Source of the DNA: Candidatus Binatia bacterium
GTDB lineage: Bacteria; Desulfobacterota; Binatia; Bin18
DNA length: 64,000 nucleotides
Assembly (NCBI GenBank): GCA_951812575.1
Contig: OX638322.1
Coordinates: 434,001 to 498,000 of the forward strand
Direction: 5' to 3'
The position numbers and the translations under genes are program-made. Below the pieces are notes generated by a model, which searched no databases, was not told the DNA's origin, and saw only the letters and a program-made list of their open reading frames with translations. This document shows positions 34,006 through 42,344 of the stretch, piece after piece. Within the stretch, counting starts at the first letter, position 1, and each line of letters begins with the position of its first letter.

Positions 34006-35331
34006 ATGACGCCAGCGATAACAATCCCTCCCGCTCCGCACGGCATACAAGGCGAAATGCGCCTACCGGGTGATAAATCCGTCAGCCACCGGGCCGTCCT
34101 GTTCGCAGCGCTGGCCACAGGAGAAAGCTGCATCCGGGGCTGTTCGCTGGGTGAGGATAATCTGCGGACGATCCGGGCGGTCCAGTCGTTGGGAGTCGAT
34201 ATCACTCAACAGGACACGACAGTTATCGTGAAAAGCCGCGGCTGGGATGCCTTCCACCCTCCGAGTGACACTGACGCCAGCATCGACTGTGGGAATTCCG
34301 GTACCACGATGCGCCTGCTGTCCGGTATCCTGGCCGGATGTTCTTTTACGTCCCGCTTGGATGGTGATGCGTCACTCCGGCGGCGCCCCATGGGACGGGT
34401 GATCGAGCCGTTACGGCTGATGGGGGCTACGATTGAGAGCGAAGGGGAACAGCACTGTGCGCCGTTACGGATTACAGGACAGAATGGGCCCCTGACCGGC
34501 ATGACGTATACGAGTGCCGTGGCGAGCGCCCAGGTCAAATCCGCCATCCTGTTGGCGGGTCTGCACGCTACCGGGCGGACGACGGTCATAGAGCCAGCAC
34601 GTTCTCGCGATCATACGGAGCGCCTATTACCCGTATTTGGAGGGCGACTTGCGGTGCAGGGCCGAACGGTCTCCGTTGAAGGCGGAACGCCTCTCCATGC
34701 CCAGAATGTAGATGTCCCTGGGGACCTCTCTTCGGCGGCCTTTTTTATCGCGGCAGCCCTCCTGCTGCCGCACTCGGAATTGCGTATTCGTCAGATTGGA
34801 CTCAATCCAACTCGGACGGGGATCGTGGATATCTTTCGCGCAATGGGTGCACAGATCGAGATACACAATGCACGCGACGTCTGCGGAGAGCCCGTCGGGG
34901 ACCTGGTGGTCCGCTCAAGTCCCCTACGCGGGATAACGGTTGACGGTGAGTTGATTGTCCGCGCCATTGATGAACTGCCCCTGCTGGCCGTGGTGATGGC
35001 GTTTGCCCAAGGCAGGTCCGTTATTCGTGGGGCCGAGGAGCTGCGCGTCAAAGAGAGTGACCGCATTCACGCCCTGGCCGTCGCCCTGGCCGCCCTCGGC
35101 GTAACAGTTGAAGAACGGCGGGATGGGCTGGTGATCACCGGGCAGAGCCGCGTGCGGGGGGGTACGGTCCACAGTCAGGGGGATCACCGCATTGCGATGG
35201 CGCTGAGCGTAGCCGGACTCGGTTCGGACCAGGGCGTTGTTGTCCAGGAGCCGAAGTGCATTGCCATTTCCTTTCCCGGCTATTACCGCCTGGTCCAGGA
35301 AGTGACTGGAGTCCGGCTGGAGACGGGATGA
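34006..35331 (+). CDS. aroA: 3-phosphoshikimate 1-carboxyvinyltransferase (EPSP synthase)
   Basis: Joins shikimate-3-phosphate and PEP to form EPSP in the shikimate pathway. The 441-residue protein shows the family motifs LPGDKSVSHRA near residue 18, NSGTTMRLLSGILAG, SRDHTERLL, and KESDRIHALA. The 4-base overlap of its TGA with the cmk ATG indicates coupling. The glyphosate-relevant region reads NSGTTMRLL, a class II-like pattern rather than GNAGTAMRP, suggesting a class II EPSP synthase; that assignment is inference. Confidence 0.96.
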   Translation: MTPAITIPPAPHGIQGEMRLPGDKSVSHRAVLFAALATGESCIRGCSLGEDNLRTIRAVQSLGVDITQQDTTVIVKSRGWDAFHPPSDTDASIDCGNSGTTMRLLSGILAGCSFTSRLDGDASLRRRPMGRVIEPLRLMGATIESEGEQHCAPLRITGQNGPLTGMTYTSAVASAQVKSAILLAGLHATGRTTVIEPARSRDHTERLLPVFGGRLAVQGRTVSVEGGTPLHAQNVDVPGDLSSAAFFIAAALLLPHSELRIRQIGLNPTRTGIVDIFRAMGAQIEIHNARDVCGEPVGDLVVRSSPLRGITVDGELIVRAIDELPLLAVVMAFAQGRSVIRGAEELRVKESDRIHALAVALAALGVTVEERRDGLVITGQSRVRGGTVHSQGDHRIAMALSVAGLGSDQGVVVQEPKCIAISFPGYYRLVQEVTGVRLETG

Positions 35332-36035
35332 TGGCGGAGACCAAGAAGGGCCTGATCATCGCCATCGACGGTCCGGCTGGTGCGGGCAAGAGCACGGTCA
35401 GTCGTCTTTTGGCCGAACGGCTCGGCTATCGCTATATTGATACCGGAGCCCTCTACCGAACGATTGGTTTACTCGCTTGGGAACAGGGGGTGAGTCCGGA
35501 CGACGGCGAGCGCCTGGCGGCCTTGTGTGACGCTGCGGATATTACGCTCTCGGACACGCGTGTTCTTTTGGGCAATCGGGATATTACGGAGGATATTCGT
35601 CGCCCGGAAACGAGCCAGATGGCCTCACAAGTCTCGGCTCAGCCGCAGGTCCGCCGGGCGCTCCTCGGGCTGCAACGCCGGCTCGGCGGGACCGGTGCGG
35701 CCATTCTTGACGGGCGTGATATTGGGACGGTTATTTTTCCGGATGCGGATATCAAAGTATTTCTCGACGCCTCGCTCGCAGAACGGGGACGGCGGCGCTA
35801 TGCCGAGTTGCAGCAACGGGGAGAGGCCCATGTTTCGCTTGAGCAGACCCTTCAAGAGATGGCGGAACGAGACCGACGTGACAGCCAGCGCGCCCATGCT
35901 CCGCTCCGACCGGCAGCTGATGCCGTCCGCGTCGATACCACCGCATTGACCCAAGCGGAAGTAGTTGGCAGCATAGCCGAATTAGTCCATGCCCATGCAA
36001 GTATTGAAAGCAAAAAGGGAAAACCGGTCTCGTAG
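35328..36035 (+). CDS. cmk: Cytidylate kinase
   Basis: Phosphorylates CMP/dCMP. The P-loop is IDGPAGAGKST, followed by LGYRYIDTGALYR, and the later GRDIGTVIFPDADIKVFLDAS and RDRRDSQRAHAPLRPA. The start at 35328 overlaps the aroA stop (ATGA), with GGAG upstream; a second in-frame ATG follows immediately at 35331. About 235 residues, normal for the family. aroA-cmk-rpsA order is conserved in many Proteobacteria. Confidence 0.95.
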   Translation: MMAETKKGLIIAIDGPAGAGKSTVSRLLAERLGYRYIDTGALYRTIGLLAWEQGVSPDDGERLAALCDAADITLSDTRVLLGNRDITEDIRRPETSQMASQVSAQPQVRRALLGLQRRLGGTGAAILDGRDIGTVIFPDADIKVFLDASLAERGRRRYAELQQRGEAHVSLEQTLQEMAERDRRDSQRAHAPLRPAADAVRVDTTALTQAEVVGSIAELVHAHASIESKKGKPVS

Positions 36036-36107
36036 CTCTTGCAACCTCGCCAAGAGGAGAGTATGCAAAGGCGAGGTACGGGAGCTTCGTAGGGGGTAAA
36101 CCACAAC

Positions 36108-37988
36108 ATGGAACAGAACGAACAGAACAACGCTGAAGAAACGATGCCAACGCACAGCGAGGTCACTACACAAGAGCAGACCCAAGCCCGGGACGTTGAC
36201 ACGGACAGCCGGGCAGCAAACGAGAGCCAGTCGGCAGAGACAGCGGAAACCGGTAGTGAGACGCCGCCCGCAGCACCAGCCCAGCCGGGCAAAGGTGGTG
36301 GGGAAGACTTCGGTCAAATGTTTGAAGAAAGCATGCGCTCGGTTCAACCGGGTGAAATCGTCCGAGGACGGGTGGTGAACATCGGACCGGAATTTGTCAC
36401 GATTGATATTGGCTATAAATCGGAAGGACATATTCCTCTGGCTGAATTTCGCCAGCGAGATGGACAGCTCACAGTCAGTGAAGGAGATGAAATAGAGGTC
36501 TATTTCGACTCGGCTGACTCTGAGCAAGAGGGGATTGTTTTATCACGTGCAAAAGCAGAGCAATTCCGTATTTGGCGAGATATTGAGGAGGCGTTCAACA
36601 GCCACACGCCTGTCGATGGTTCCATTGTTGGCAAGGTGAAAGGCGGACTGCGCGTCGATATTGGTGTGGCCGCGTTTTTACCGGGCTCTCATGTGGACAT
36701 TCGTCCCATCCGCGACCTGGATCAATTCCTGGGGAAAACCGGCAAATTCGCCATCCTCAAATATAATCGAGCCCGCTCCAATGTGGTCGTATCTCGCCGG
36801 GCAGTGCTGGAGCAGGAACGTACCGCGCTTCGGGAAGAGACGCTGAAGGTGCTTGAGGAGGGGGTCATCCTTGAGGGAACCGTTAAAAACATTACTGATT
36901 ACGGGGCCTTTGTTGACCTGGGGGGGCTGGATGGTCTCCTGCACATCACCGATATGTCCTGGGGCCGGATCGGTCACCCGTCTGAGATGATCAAAGCCGG
37001 GGAGACGATTAAGGTCGTCGTGCTCAAGTTTGACGCGGAAAAGGAGCGCGTGTCACTGGGCCTGAAACAACTCGTCCCCGATCCGTGGGGGTCGGTCGCA
37101 GAACGCTACCTGCCCGGCAGTCGGGTGCAGGGCAAAGTCGTGAGCCTGGCCGATTACGGGGCTTTTGTGGAACTGGAGCAGGGAGTGGAAGGCCTGTTGC
37201 ACGTCTCTGAGATGTCGTGGACAAAGCGGATTTCTCACCCCTCGAAACTGCTCTCCGTTGGCGATCAGGTCGAAATCGTGGTCCTTGATCTTGACCCCAC
37301 CCACCGTCGCATATCCTTAGGGCTCAAGCAGGTCTCGCCGAACCCGTGGGAGACGGTGCGGGCAACCCACCCGGTGGGCAGCCGCATCCACGGCAAAGTC
37401 AAAAGTATTACTGATTTTGGCGTCTTTATTGAGGTTGAGGAAGGGATCGACGGCTTGGCGCATATCTCAGACCTGCATTGGACCCGGAAGATTAAGCATC
37501 CCTCGGAGTTGTTTAAAAAGGGCGACGAGGTTGACGCCGTTATTCTCGGTATTGATGTGGAAAACGAGCGTATTTCGCTCGGGATTAAACAAGCGGTCGC
37601 CGATCCCTGGGTCACCCTTCAACAAGAACATCCGGTGGGGAGTCGGATCAACGGCAAAGTCACGAGTGTGACCGACTTCGGCGTCTTTGTCGAAGTAGCC
37701 GACGGTATTGAAGGGTTGATTCACATCTCTCAGCTCTCAACGGAGCGGGTCGAGAAGCCCTCGTCGATGTTTGAGGTCGGCAATCTGGTTGAGGCTGAGG
37801 TGATCCATATTGATCCCCGTGAACACAAAATGGGACTGAGTGTGAAGGCCTTACGACGCAGTGAAGAGCGAGAGGAAATGGAGGCCTACCTCCAGCACGA
37901 ACGAGAAGGAGCCCGCTTCTCCTTTGAGGATATATTGGGAGAAGAGTTGCGTCTCGATCGGGATGACGGAGATCCACAGAAATCATAA
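36108..37988 (+). CDS. rpsA: 30S ribosomal protein S1
   Basis: S1 binds mRNA and helps initiation. The 626-residue protein carries six S1 domains from about residue 80 (each with a G-x-V-x-x-I/V-x-D-F/Y-G-x-F/V core, e.g. ITDYGAFVDLGGLDGLLHI and SITDFGVFIEVEEGIDGL). The first 70 residues are an acidic Gln/Glu/Thr-rich tail not found in E. coli S1, which is 557 residues long. Followed directly by an IHF/HU-type gene as in rpsA-ihfB. Confidence 0.96.
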   Translation: MEQNEQNNAEETMPTHSEVTTQEQTQARDVDTDSRAANESQSAETAETGSETPPAAPAQPGKGGGEDFGQMFEESMRSVQPGEIVRGRVVNIGPEFVTIDIGYKSEGHIPLAEFRQRDGQLTVSEGDEIEVYFDSADSEQEGIVLSRAKAEQFRIWRDIEEAFNSHTPVDGSIVGKVKGGLRVDIGVAAFLPGSHVDIRPIRDLDQFLGKTGKFAILKYNRARSNVVVSRRAVLEQERTALREETLKVLEEGVILEGTVKNITDYGAFVDLGGLDGLLHITDMSWGRIGHPSEMIKAGETIKVVVLKFDAEKERVSLGLKQLVPDPWGSVAERYLPGSRVQGKVVSLADYGAFVELEQGVEGLLHVSEMSWTKRISHPSKLLSVGDQVEIVVLDLDPTHRRISLGLKQVSPNPWETVRATHPVGSRIHGKVKSITDFGVFIEVEEGIDGLAHISDLHWTRKIKHPSELFKKGDEVDAVILGIDVENERISLGIKQAVADPWVTLQQEHPVGSRINGKVTSVTDFGVFVEVADGIEGLIHISQLSTERVEKPSSMFEVGNLVEAEVIHIDPREHKMGLSVKALRRSEEREEMEAYLQHEREGARFSFEDILGEELRLDRDDGDPQKS

Positions 37989-37997
37989 GGCTTGTTG

Positions 37998-38357
37998 ATG
38001 GGGGATGGGAGCGTGACCAAAAGAGACCTGATCGAGGAAGTCGCCCAGCGCTATCCTCGTTTTTCACGACGGGACGCCGAGGTCATGGTCAATACGGTAT
38101 TCGACAGTATGACTGAGGCCCTGGCAAGGACGGAACGGATTGAAATCCGCGGATTCGGCAGTTTTATTGTCAAACAGCGCCCGGCGCGGGAAGGCCGGAA
38201 CCCGAGAACTGGGGAGGTAGTCGCGGTTGCGGCCAAAAAAGTTCCGCTCTTTAAGGTCGGGAAAGAGTTACGCCTCCGCGTTGACGGTCAGCCTCTTGCG
38301 GCAGCCGAATTCGAGACGGAGACTAAGCCTGAAACAGATATGGGCGGATTAGACTGA
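37998..38357 (+). CDS. Integration host factor/HU-family DNA-binding protein
   Basis: A DNA-bending protein of the IHF-beta/HU family, about 119 residues. The core TKRDLIEEVAQRYPRFSRRDAEVMVNTVFDSM and the DNA-binding beta-arm GFGSFIVKQRPAREGRNPRTGE are intact. The C-terminus extends some 25 residues past the usual end with an acidic Glu/Thr tail. The ATG at 37998 has AAGG upstream; a GTG at 38013 would give the more usual VTKRDLIEE start. Placement just after rpsA suggests IHF-beta. Confidence 0.88.
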   Translation: MGDGSVTKRDLIEEVAQRYPRFSRRDAEVMVNTVFDSMTEALARTERIEIRGFGSFIVKQRPAREGRNPRTGEVVAVAAKKVPLFKVGKELRLRVDGQPLAAAEFETETKPETDMGGLD

Positions 38358-38498
38358 GGCGCGTAACGCACCCGACCGGGGTCGTTCCTGCCTATCCGAC
38401 CCAACCCCGCTGACGGGCAGGTGGCTGAGCCCTATTCCAGATAGCGCAGCTTGATACACAACGGATGGGAATATTCTGAATTAAAGGCAGGCAGGATT

Positions 38499-39926
38499 GT
38501 GCAACAGACGACTCCAATTGAAACGCTCCGTCGTGAAGTCCGGACGGTTGGTGACCTCAAGAAAATAGACTATCAGGTTCTCCCCGTGCGAGAAGAGATG
38601 CGGGCGAATTTGATCCGTATGCTCGCCTCAGGGGAAAGATTGCTCCCCGGTATTATCGGCTATGACGAGACCGTGATTCCGGAGATCGAAAATGCGGTGC
38701 TGGCCGGGCATCATATCGTTTTTCTGGGTGAGCGCGGCCAGGCAAAATCGCGGGTGATCCGTGGCTTGATCTCTCTGCTGGACGACTATGTGCCAACCAT
38801 CCGCGATAGTGAGATTCCAGAGAATCCGCTGGCACCCATCTCTCCGCAAGCCCGCCGCTTAGCCGCGGAACGCGGAGAGGCGCTTGAAATCCACTGGCTG
38901 TCACGCGACGAGCGCTATGCCGAGAAGCTGGCCACGCCCGATGTGTCCGTTGCCGACCTCATCGGTGAGGTGGACCCGATTAAAGTTGCCGAAGGGCGCT
39001 ATCTGGCCGACGAGGAGACCATCCACTACGGGTTAATCCCTCGGACGAACCGCGGCATTTTTGCGGTCAACGAATTGCCCGACCTGACCGAGAAAGTGCA
39101 GGTTGGCCTGTTCAATCTGATGGAAGAGCAGGACTTTCAGGTCAAAGGCTTCAAGGTTCGACTGCCGCTCGATGTGATTATTGTGGCAAGTGCGAACCCC
39201 GAGGACTATACGAGTCGGGGACGCATTATCACGCCGCTGAAAGATCGGTTTGATGTGCAGATTCGTACCCACTATCCACGCTCGATTGAGGAAGAAATCT
39301 CCATTATGGAGCAGGAAGCGGTCCAGTTTGCCCACGACGGCCTGGTATTTCATACCCCACCTTTCATAAAGGAGATCTGCGCCCAGCTCACCATGGAAGC
39401 CCGGAATTCCAATGAAATCAATCAGTCGTCCGGGGTGAGCGTGCGCATGACGATTAACAATTTTGAAAGCGTGATCAGCAATGCGGAGAAGCGGGCCGTG
39501 CGCCTGGGCGAGAGCGAAGTTGTGCCGCGCATCAGCGACCTGTACGCGCTCTATCCCTCGACTGCGGGCAAGATCGAGCTGGAATACATGGGCGAAGAGC
39601 AGAAAGATGGGGACCTGATTGAGCGTCTGGTCAATCGCGCCGTCCAGAAAGTCTTCGACAAATACATGCGGATCGAAAGTTTACAGCCGGTCATCGACCA
39701 TTTCGCGAACGGCGGGGGCGTTGAAATTTCGGATATGATGCCGTCTCAACACTACGTGGAGGGCATCCAAAACATTCAAGGGCTCCGGGAGAGCTTGGCA
39801 GCCTTAGGAGTTGACGGTCAGCCGAGCTTCATCTCCACGGCCACCGAATTCATCCTGGAAGGCCTGCATCTGCATCAGAAGCTCAACAAAGAGCGCCAGG
39901 GCGGCCGCCAGACCTATCGCGCCTAG
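38499..39926 (+). CDS. MoxR/Mg-chelatase-like AAA ATPase
   Basis: A ChlI/MoxR-type AAA+ ATPase (often annotated magnesium chelatase), about 475 residues. The Walker A region reads GERGQAKSR and the Walker B region GIFAVNELPDL, with Asn in place of the first acidic residue; this variation is characteristic of one subfamily. SANPEDYTSRGRIITPLKDRF contains sensor-1 and an arginine finger. The frame opens with TTG at 38451, but GTG at 38499 with AAAGG upstream is preferred. Such ATPases normally have a VWA-domain partner immediately downstream; here only a short possible remnant is seen (about 40005-40140) before the convergent MFS gene. Confidence 0.85.
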   Translation: MQQTTPIETLRREVRTVGDLKKIDYQVLPVREEMRANLIRMLASGERLLPGIIGYDETVIPEIENAVLAGHHIVFLGERGQAKSRVIRGLISLLDDYVPTIRDSEIPENPLAPISPQARRLAAERGEALEIHWLSRDERYAEKLATPDVSVADLIGEVDPIKVAEGRYLADEETIHYGLIPRTNRGIFAVNELPDLTEKVQVGLFNLMEEQDFQVKGFKVRLPLDVIIVASANPEDYTSRGRIITPLKDRFDVQIRTHYPRSIEEEISIMEQEAVQFAHDGLVFHTPPFIKEICAQLTMEARNSNEINQSSGVSVRMTINNFESVISNAEKRAVRLGESEVVPRISDLYALYPSTAGKIELEYMGEEQKDGDLIERLVNRAVQKVFDKYMRIESLQPVIDHFANGGGVEISDMMPSQHYVEGIQNIQGLRESLAALGVDGQPSFISTATEFILEGLHLHQKLNKERQGGRQTYRA

Positions 39927-40092
39927 CCGCCCTACTCTGCCGCTCGCACGATCTGTCGCGGTCGGCAGAAACGCACCAACTACCTGTTGCGCTATCGGCC
40001 CGACCAAGAGCATCCGGTACTCTAAGTGGCCCCGACTCGAGGGCTACAAGAAATACTCCAAGACCGCACTCTCAGACTGGTTGGAAAAAGGC

Positions 40093-41250
40093 TCATACGG
40101 CCTCATGCATCACGAAGTTTCCAAGGAGGAGGCATTGTCGGCGTTCCTCCCAGCAACAGGCGATTATCAGGCCGAGGTTGATCAGCCCCCCGGCCCAGAA
40201 CGCCCAGGCCAGACTCAGTTGATCTGCAATTGCGCCAAACAGGAGCGGCCCGACCATCATGCCGGCGCCATGCGACATCATGAGCCGGCTCATGACGGTG
40301 GCCATGCCGTACGGACCGGCGTTCTCCATGCCGACCGCGGTATGGGCCGGGAAGGCCAAACCGTAGCAGGCACCTATGCAGATATTGAGGACCAGCACCT
40401 GCCAGAACACGGTTGCAAACGGAACGGCGGCCAGGGCAAGCGCGCTGCCGACCCCGCCCAGGGCCATCAGCCCGGCCTTCCGCTTGCGGTCGGCCAGCCG
40501 GCCGCAGGGGGCTTGCAGCACGGTGCTGACCATCACATTGACGGAGATTAACACCCCGACCTGCGTCGGGGATAAGGTCCACAGCCGGGCGGCCAGAACC
40601 GGCAGGAATATCCAGATCAACGCGTTCGTACAGGCATAGGCGAGACGAAAACTCGCCACCCCCACGACCGGACGGCAGGAGAGTAATTGCCAGGGCCTGG
40701 TGGAGGCGGTCTGAGGTTTTTTCGGTCCGGCCCGGATGGATTCGACCGGAGGCAGCAGGACCGCCAGCAAGAAAAAGGACACCCCGCTCAGGACACTCAT
40801 CGTCAAAAAATTGACCGACATGGAGGACAGGCCGCGGATGACTCCTCCCAGGACAGGCCCGCCGGCAATCCCGCCCAACAGGGCGGTGTTCATATAGCCG
40901 CTATAGCGGCCCTCCTCACCCCGCGCTGCCAGGTCGCCGACATAGGCCATGGAAACCAGATGGACGATGGCCATACCCGTGCCGTGGACCGCCATAATGC
41001 CGACAAAGGCCGCGACCCGGTCGGCCAGGGGATAGGCCAGGGAGGCCACGGCGTAGAACAGCACCACGACCAGCAGAAAGCCGCGTCTACCCCAGCGGTC
41101 GGACGCGCGTCCGATGAAGGGCAGCAACACGGTCCGGGTTGCCGGCCAAGGGCTGCAATCCAGACTTCGAGGAAACAGCATAGCCATGCAACGTGTCGGG
41201 GTCGATGTCGGCGGAACGTTTACCGATCTGATCTCTGTCGATGAGGACAA
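40093..41250 (-). CDS. MFS transporter, 5' end replaced by a repeat
   Basis: A major facilitator superfamily transporter with about ten membrane segments. The true coding part begins near 41133 with VLLPFIGRASDRWGRRGF, which contains motif A (the loop between helices 2 and 3). Helices 1 and 2 are therefore missing. The upstream residues of the open frame (MSSSTEIRSVNVPPTSTP...) are merely the antisense translation of a hyuA fragment in the duplicated cassette, and the identical antisense peptide occurs at 59624-59740. The gene is most likely an inactive, truncated remnant. It is convergent with the ATPase gene. Confidence 0.75.
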   Translation of the reverse strand: MSSSTEIRSVNVPPTSTPTRCMAMLFPRSLDCSPWPATRTVLLPFIGRASDRWGRRGFLLVVVLFYAVASLAYPLADRVAAFVGIMAVHGTGMAIVHLVSMAYVGDLAARGEEGRYSGYMNTALLGGIAGGPVLGGVIRGLSSMSVNFLTMSVLSGVSFFLLAVLLPPVESIRAGPKKPQTASTRPWQLLSCRPVVGVASFRLAYACTNALIWIFLPVLAARLWTLSPTQVGVLISVNVMVSTVLQAPCGRLADRKRKAGLMALGGVGSALALAAVPFATVFWQVLVLNICIGACYGLAFPAHTAVGMENAGPYGMATVMSRLMMSHGAGMMVGPLLFGAIADQLSLAWAFWAGGLINLGLIIACCWEERRQCLLLGNFVMHEAV

Positions 41251-41266
41251 GGGTGAGGTGGGCTGA
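41186..41266 (+). pseudogene. hyuA 5' fragment (26 codons), copy 1
   Basis: Reads MQRVGVDVGGTFTDLI then SVDEDKGEVG and stops. It corresponds to the first residues of the intact HyuA at 60967 (MKRVGVDVGGTFTDLI YVDEDKGEV), including its upstream leader. It cannot make an enzyme; it marks the source of this segment as the hyuA locus. Confidence 0.85.
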
Positions 41267-41324
41267 AAAAGTGGGAAGTGTACTAGAATGGGGAAAAATC
41301 GCGGTTAATCTATTCAATAGCGGA

Positions 41325-41346
41325 GCGGTCTAAAACTGAAGACCGC
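41325..41346 (+). promoter_or_regulatory. Leader hairpin before secreted protein 1
   Basis: GCGGTCT-N8-AGACCGC forms a perfect 7-bp stem 32 bases upstream of the ATG at 41379. It is conserved at 59815-59836 before the second copy. It may be an mRNA leader structure or operator; no function is shown. Confidence 0.45.
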
Positions 41347-41378
41347 GTCGATAGCCGCGGAACCGGGAGAAATATCCG

Positions 41379-42293
41379 ATGCACAGAGTAATGATGGCGT
41401 TCGTGTTCGCGTGCGGGCTCAGTAGTCCAGCCTGGAGCGCGCGGATTGAGGTGCCGGCGCCCAATCAGGTCATGAGTGGGATCTCTTACTTTTCAGGCTG
41501 GAAGTGTGTCCAAGGCAGCCTCACCGCGCGGATTGATGGGGGCGAGCCCTTTGCGTTGGGGAGTTTTCACTCCCGCGGCGACACGCGCGAGGTGTGCGGA
41601 GATGTGGACAACGGCTGGGTCATCCAGTTCAATTTCAACCGTCTGAGCCAAGGGATGCATACGTTTGAAGCGTTCGACGATGGGACCAGCTTTGCAACGG
41701 TAGAGTTCGAGGTCGTCCATTTTGATGAGGAGTTTAAAACCGACGTCGGGGGCAATTCTGTGATCACACTCTCCGACGGGTCAAGTGCGCGAGTCACATG
41801 GAGGGAAAACCAGCAAAATGTGAGCATCACAAGAATCTGTGATTTCTTAGCTTCCTTCCCCGAACCGGGGACGACGTATAAGTATGCTATCATAGCAACT
41901 CCTGATGAGGAGTTGGGGACGAAAGGGATGTGCCCAATGGATCCCCCTCCCAACCTGGACAAGAGACTTGACATCACTCAACATCCACTCGGGGCCACCC
42001 TGACCGCCCATGATACCGAGGACCATATAATGTATCATGGTTTCACAGGCTGCAATGGGAATTGGATTATAGAGCCTGTGGGGCACCCGCATATAATGAG
42101 CGATCCCGAGAATCCCAACTGTGGCATTGGCACAGGTTTTATATTCGGAGGGAACATTGGGGATGGGGTGGAGGACTCGGTCGTAGAGGCGGCTATCGTG
42201 ATGGTTAGAGACGGCGAAAACTGTGAGGCTCGCACTCGTTGTGAAGCGTTCTATAGAGGGACCCTCACGCCAGTTCATTCCTCGGAGCAATAG
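41379..42293 (+). CDS. Secreted two-domain protein, copy 1
   Basis: A 304-residue protein of unknown function. Residues 1-20 form a signal peptide (MMAFVFACGLSSPAWSA), so it is exported. Residues about 21-121 form a beta-sandwich-like domain with signature SGISYFSGWKC and REVCGDVDNGWVIQFNFN, resembling a module I know from many bacterial secreted proteins (SGI..ISGW.C, VCGD.dNGf...fNwN); its two Cys could pair. Residues 123-304 form a second Cys-containing domain ending VRDGENCEARTRCEAFYRGTLTP. Copy 2 at 59869 has an almost identical first domain but a strongly diverged second domain. An upstream hairpin and a hyuA fragment are shared. The gene is convergent with the methyltransferase. Confidence 0.8.
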   Translation: MHRVMMAFVFACGLSSPAWSARIEVPAPNQVMSGISYFSGWKCVQGSLTARIDGGEPFALGSFHSRGDTREVCGDVDNGWVIQFNFNRLSQGMHTFEAFDDGTSFATVEFEVVHFDEEFKTDVGGNSVITLSDGSSARVTWRENQQNVSITRICDFLASFPEPGTTYKYAIIATPDEELGTKGMCPMDPPPNLDKRLDITQHPLGATLTAHDTEDHIMYHGFTGCNGNWIIEPVGHPHIMSDPENPNCGIGTGFIFGGNIGDGVEDSVVEAAIVMVRDGENCEARTRCEAFYRGTLTPVHSSEQ

Positions 42294-42305
42294 AGGATGA
42301 GGTGG

Positions 42306-42344
42306 GCGCAACGAGGGTGAGCGTGGCGCTTACCCTCGTTGCGC
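42306..42344. terminator. Strong bidirectional hairpin between convergent genes
   Basis: The arms GCAACGAGGGT (42308-42318) and ACCCTCGTTGC (42332-42342) are perfect, with AGCG/CGCT continuing the stem inward to a 3-base loop and GC pairs extending it outward. There is no T-run. It lies between secreted protein 1 and the methyltransferase and contains the methyltransferase stop codon, suggesting transcription termination or mRNA 3'-end protection for both. Confidence 0.65.

Larger units (their letters stand above)
41134..41745 (+). repeat. Near-identical 612-bp repeat, copy 1
   Basis: Bases 41134-41745 match 59624-60235 with about ten mismatches counted by eye and no gaps. The block contains a 5' fragment of hyuA, a leader with a hairpin, and the first 122 codons of a secreted protein. 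Identity stops abruptly at both ends: on the left inside the MFS gene, on the right within the secreted-protein gene. Confidence 0.93.
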
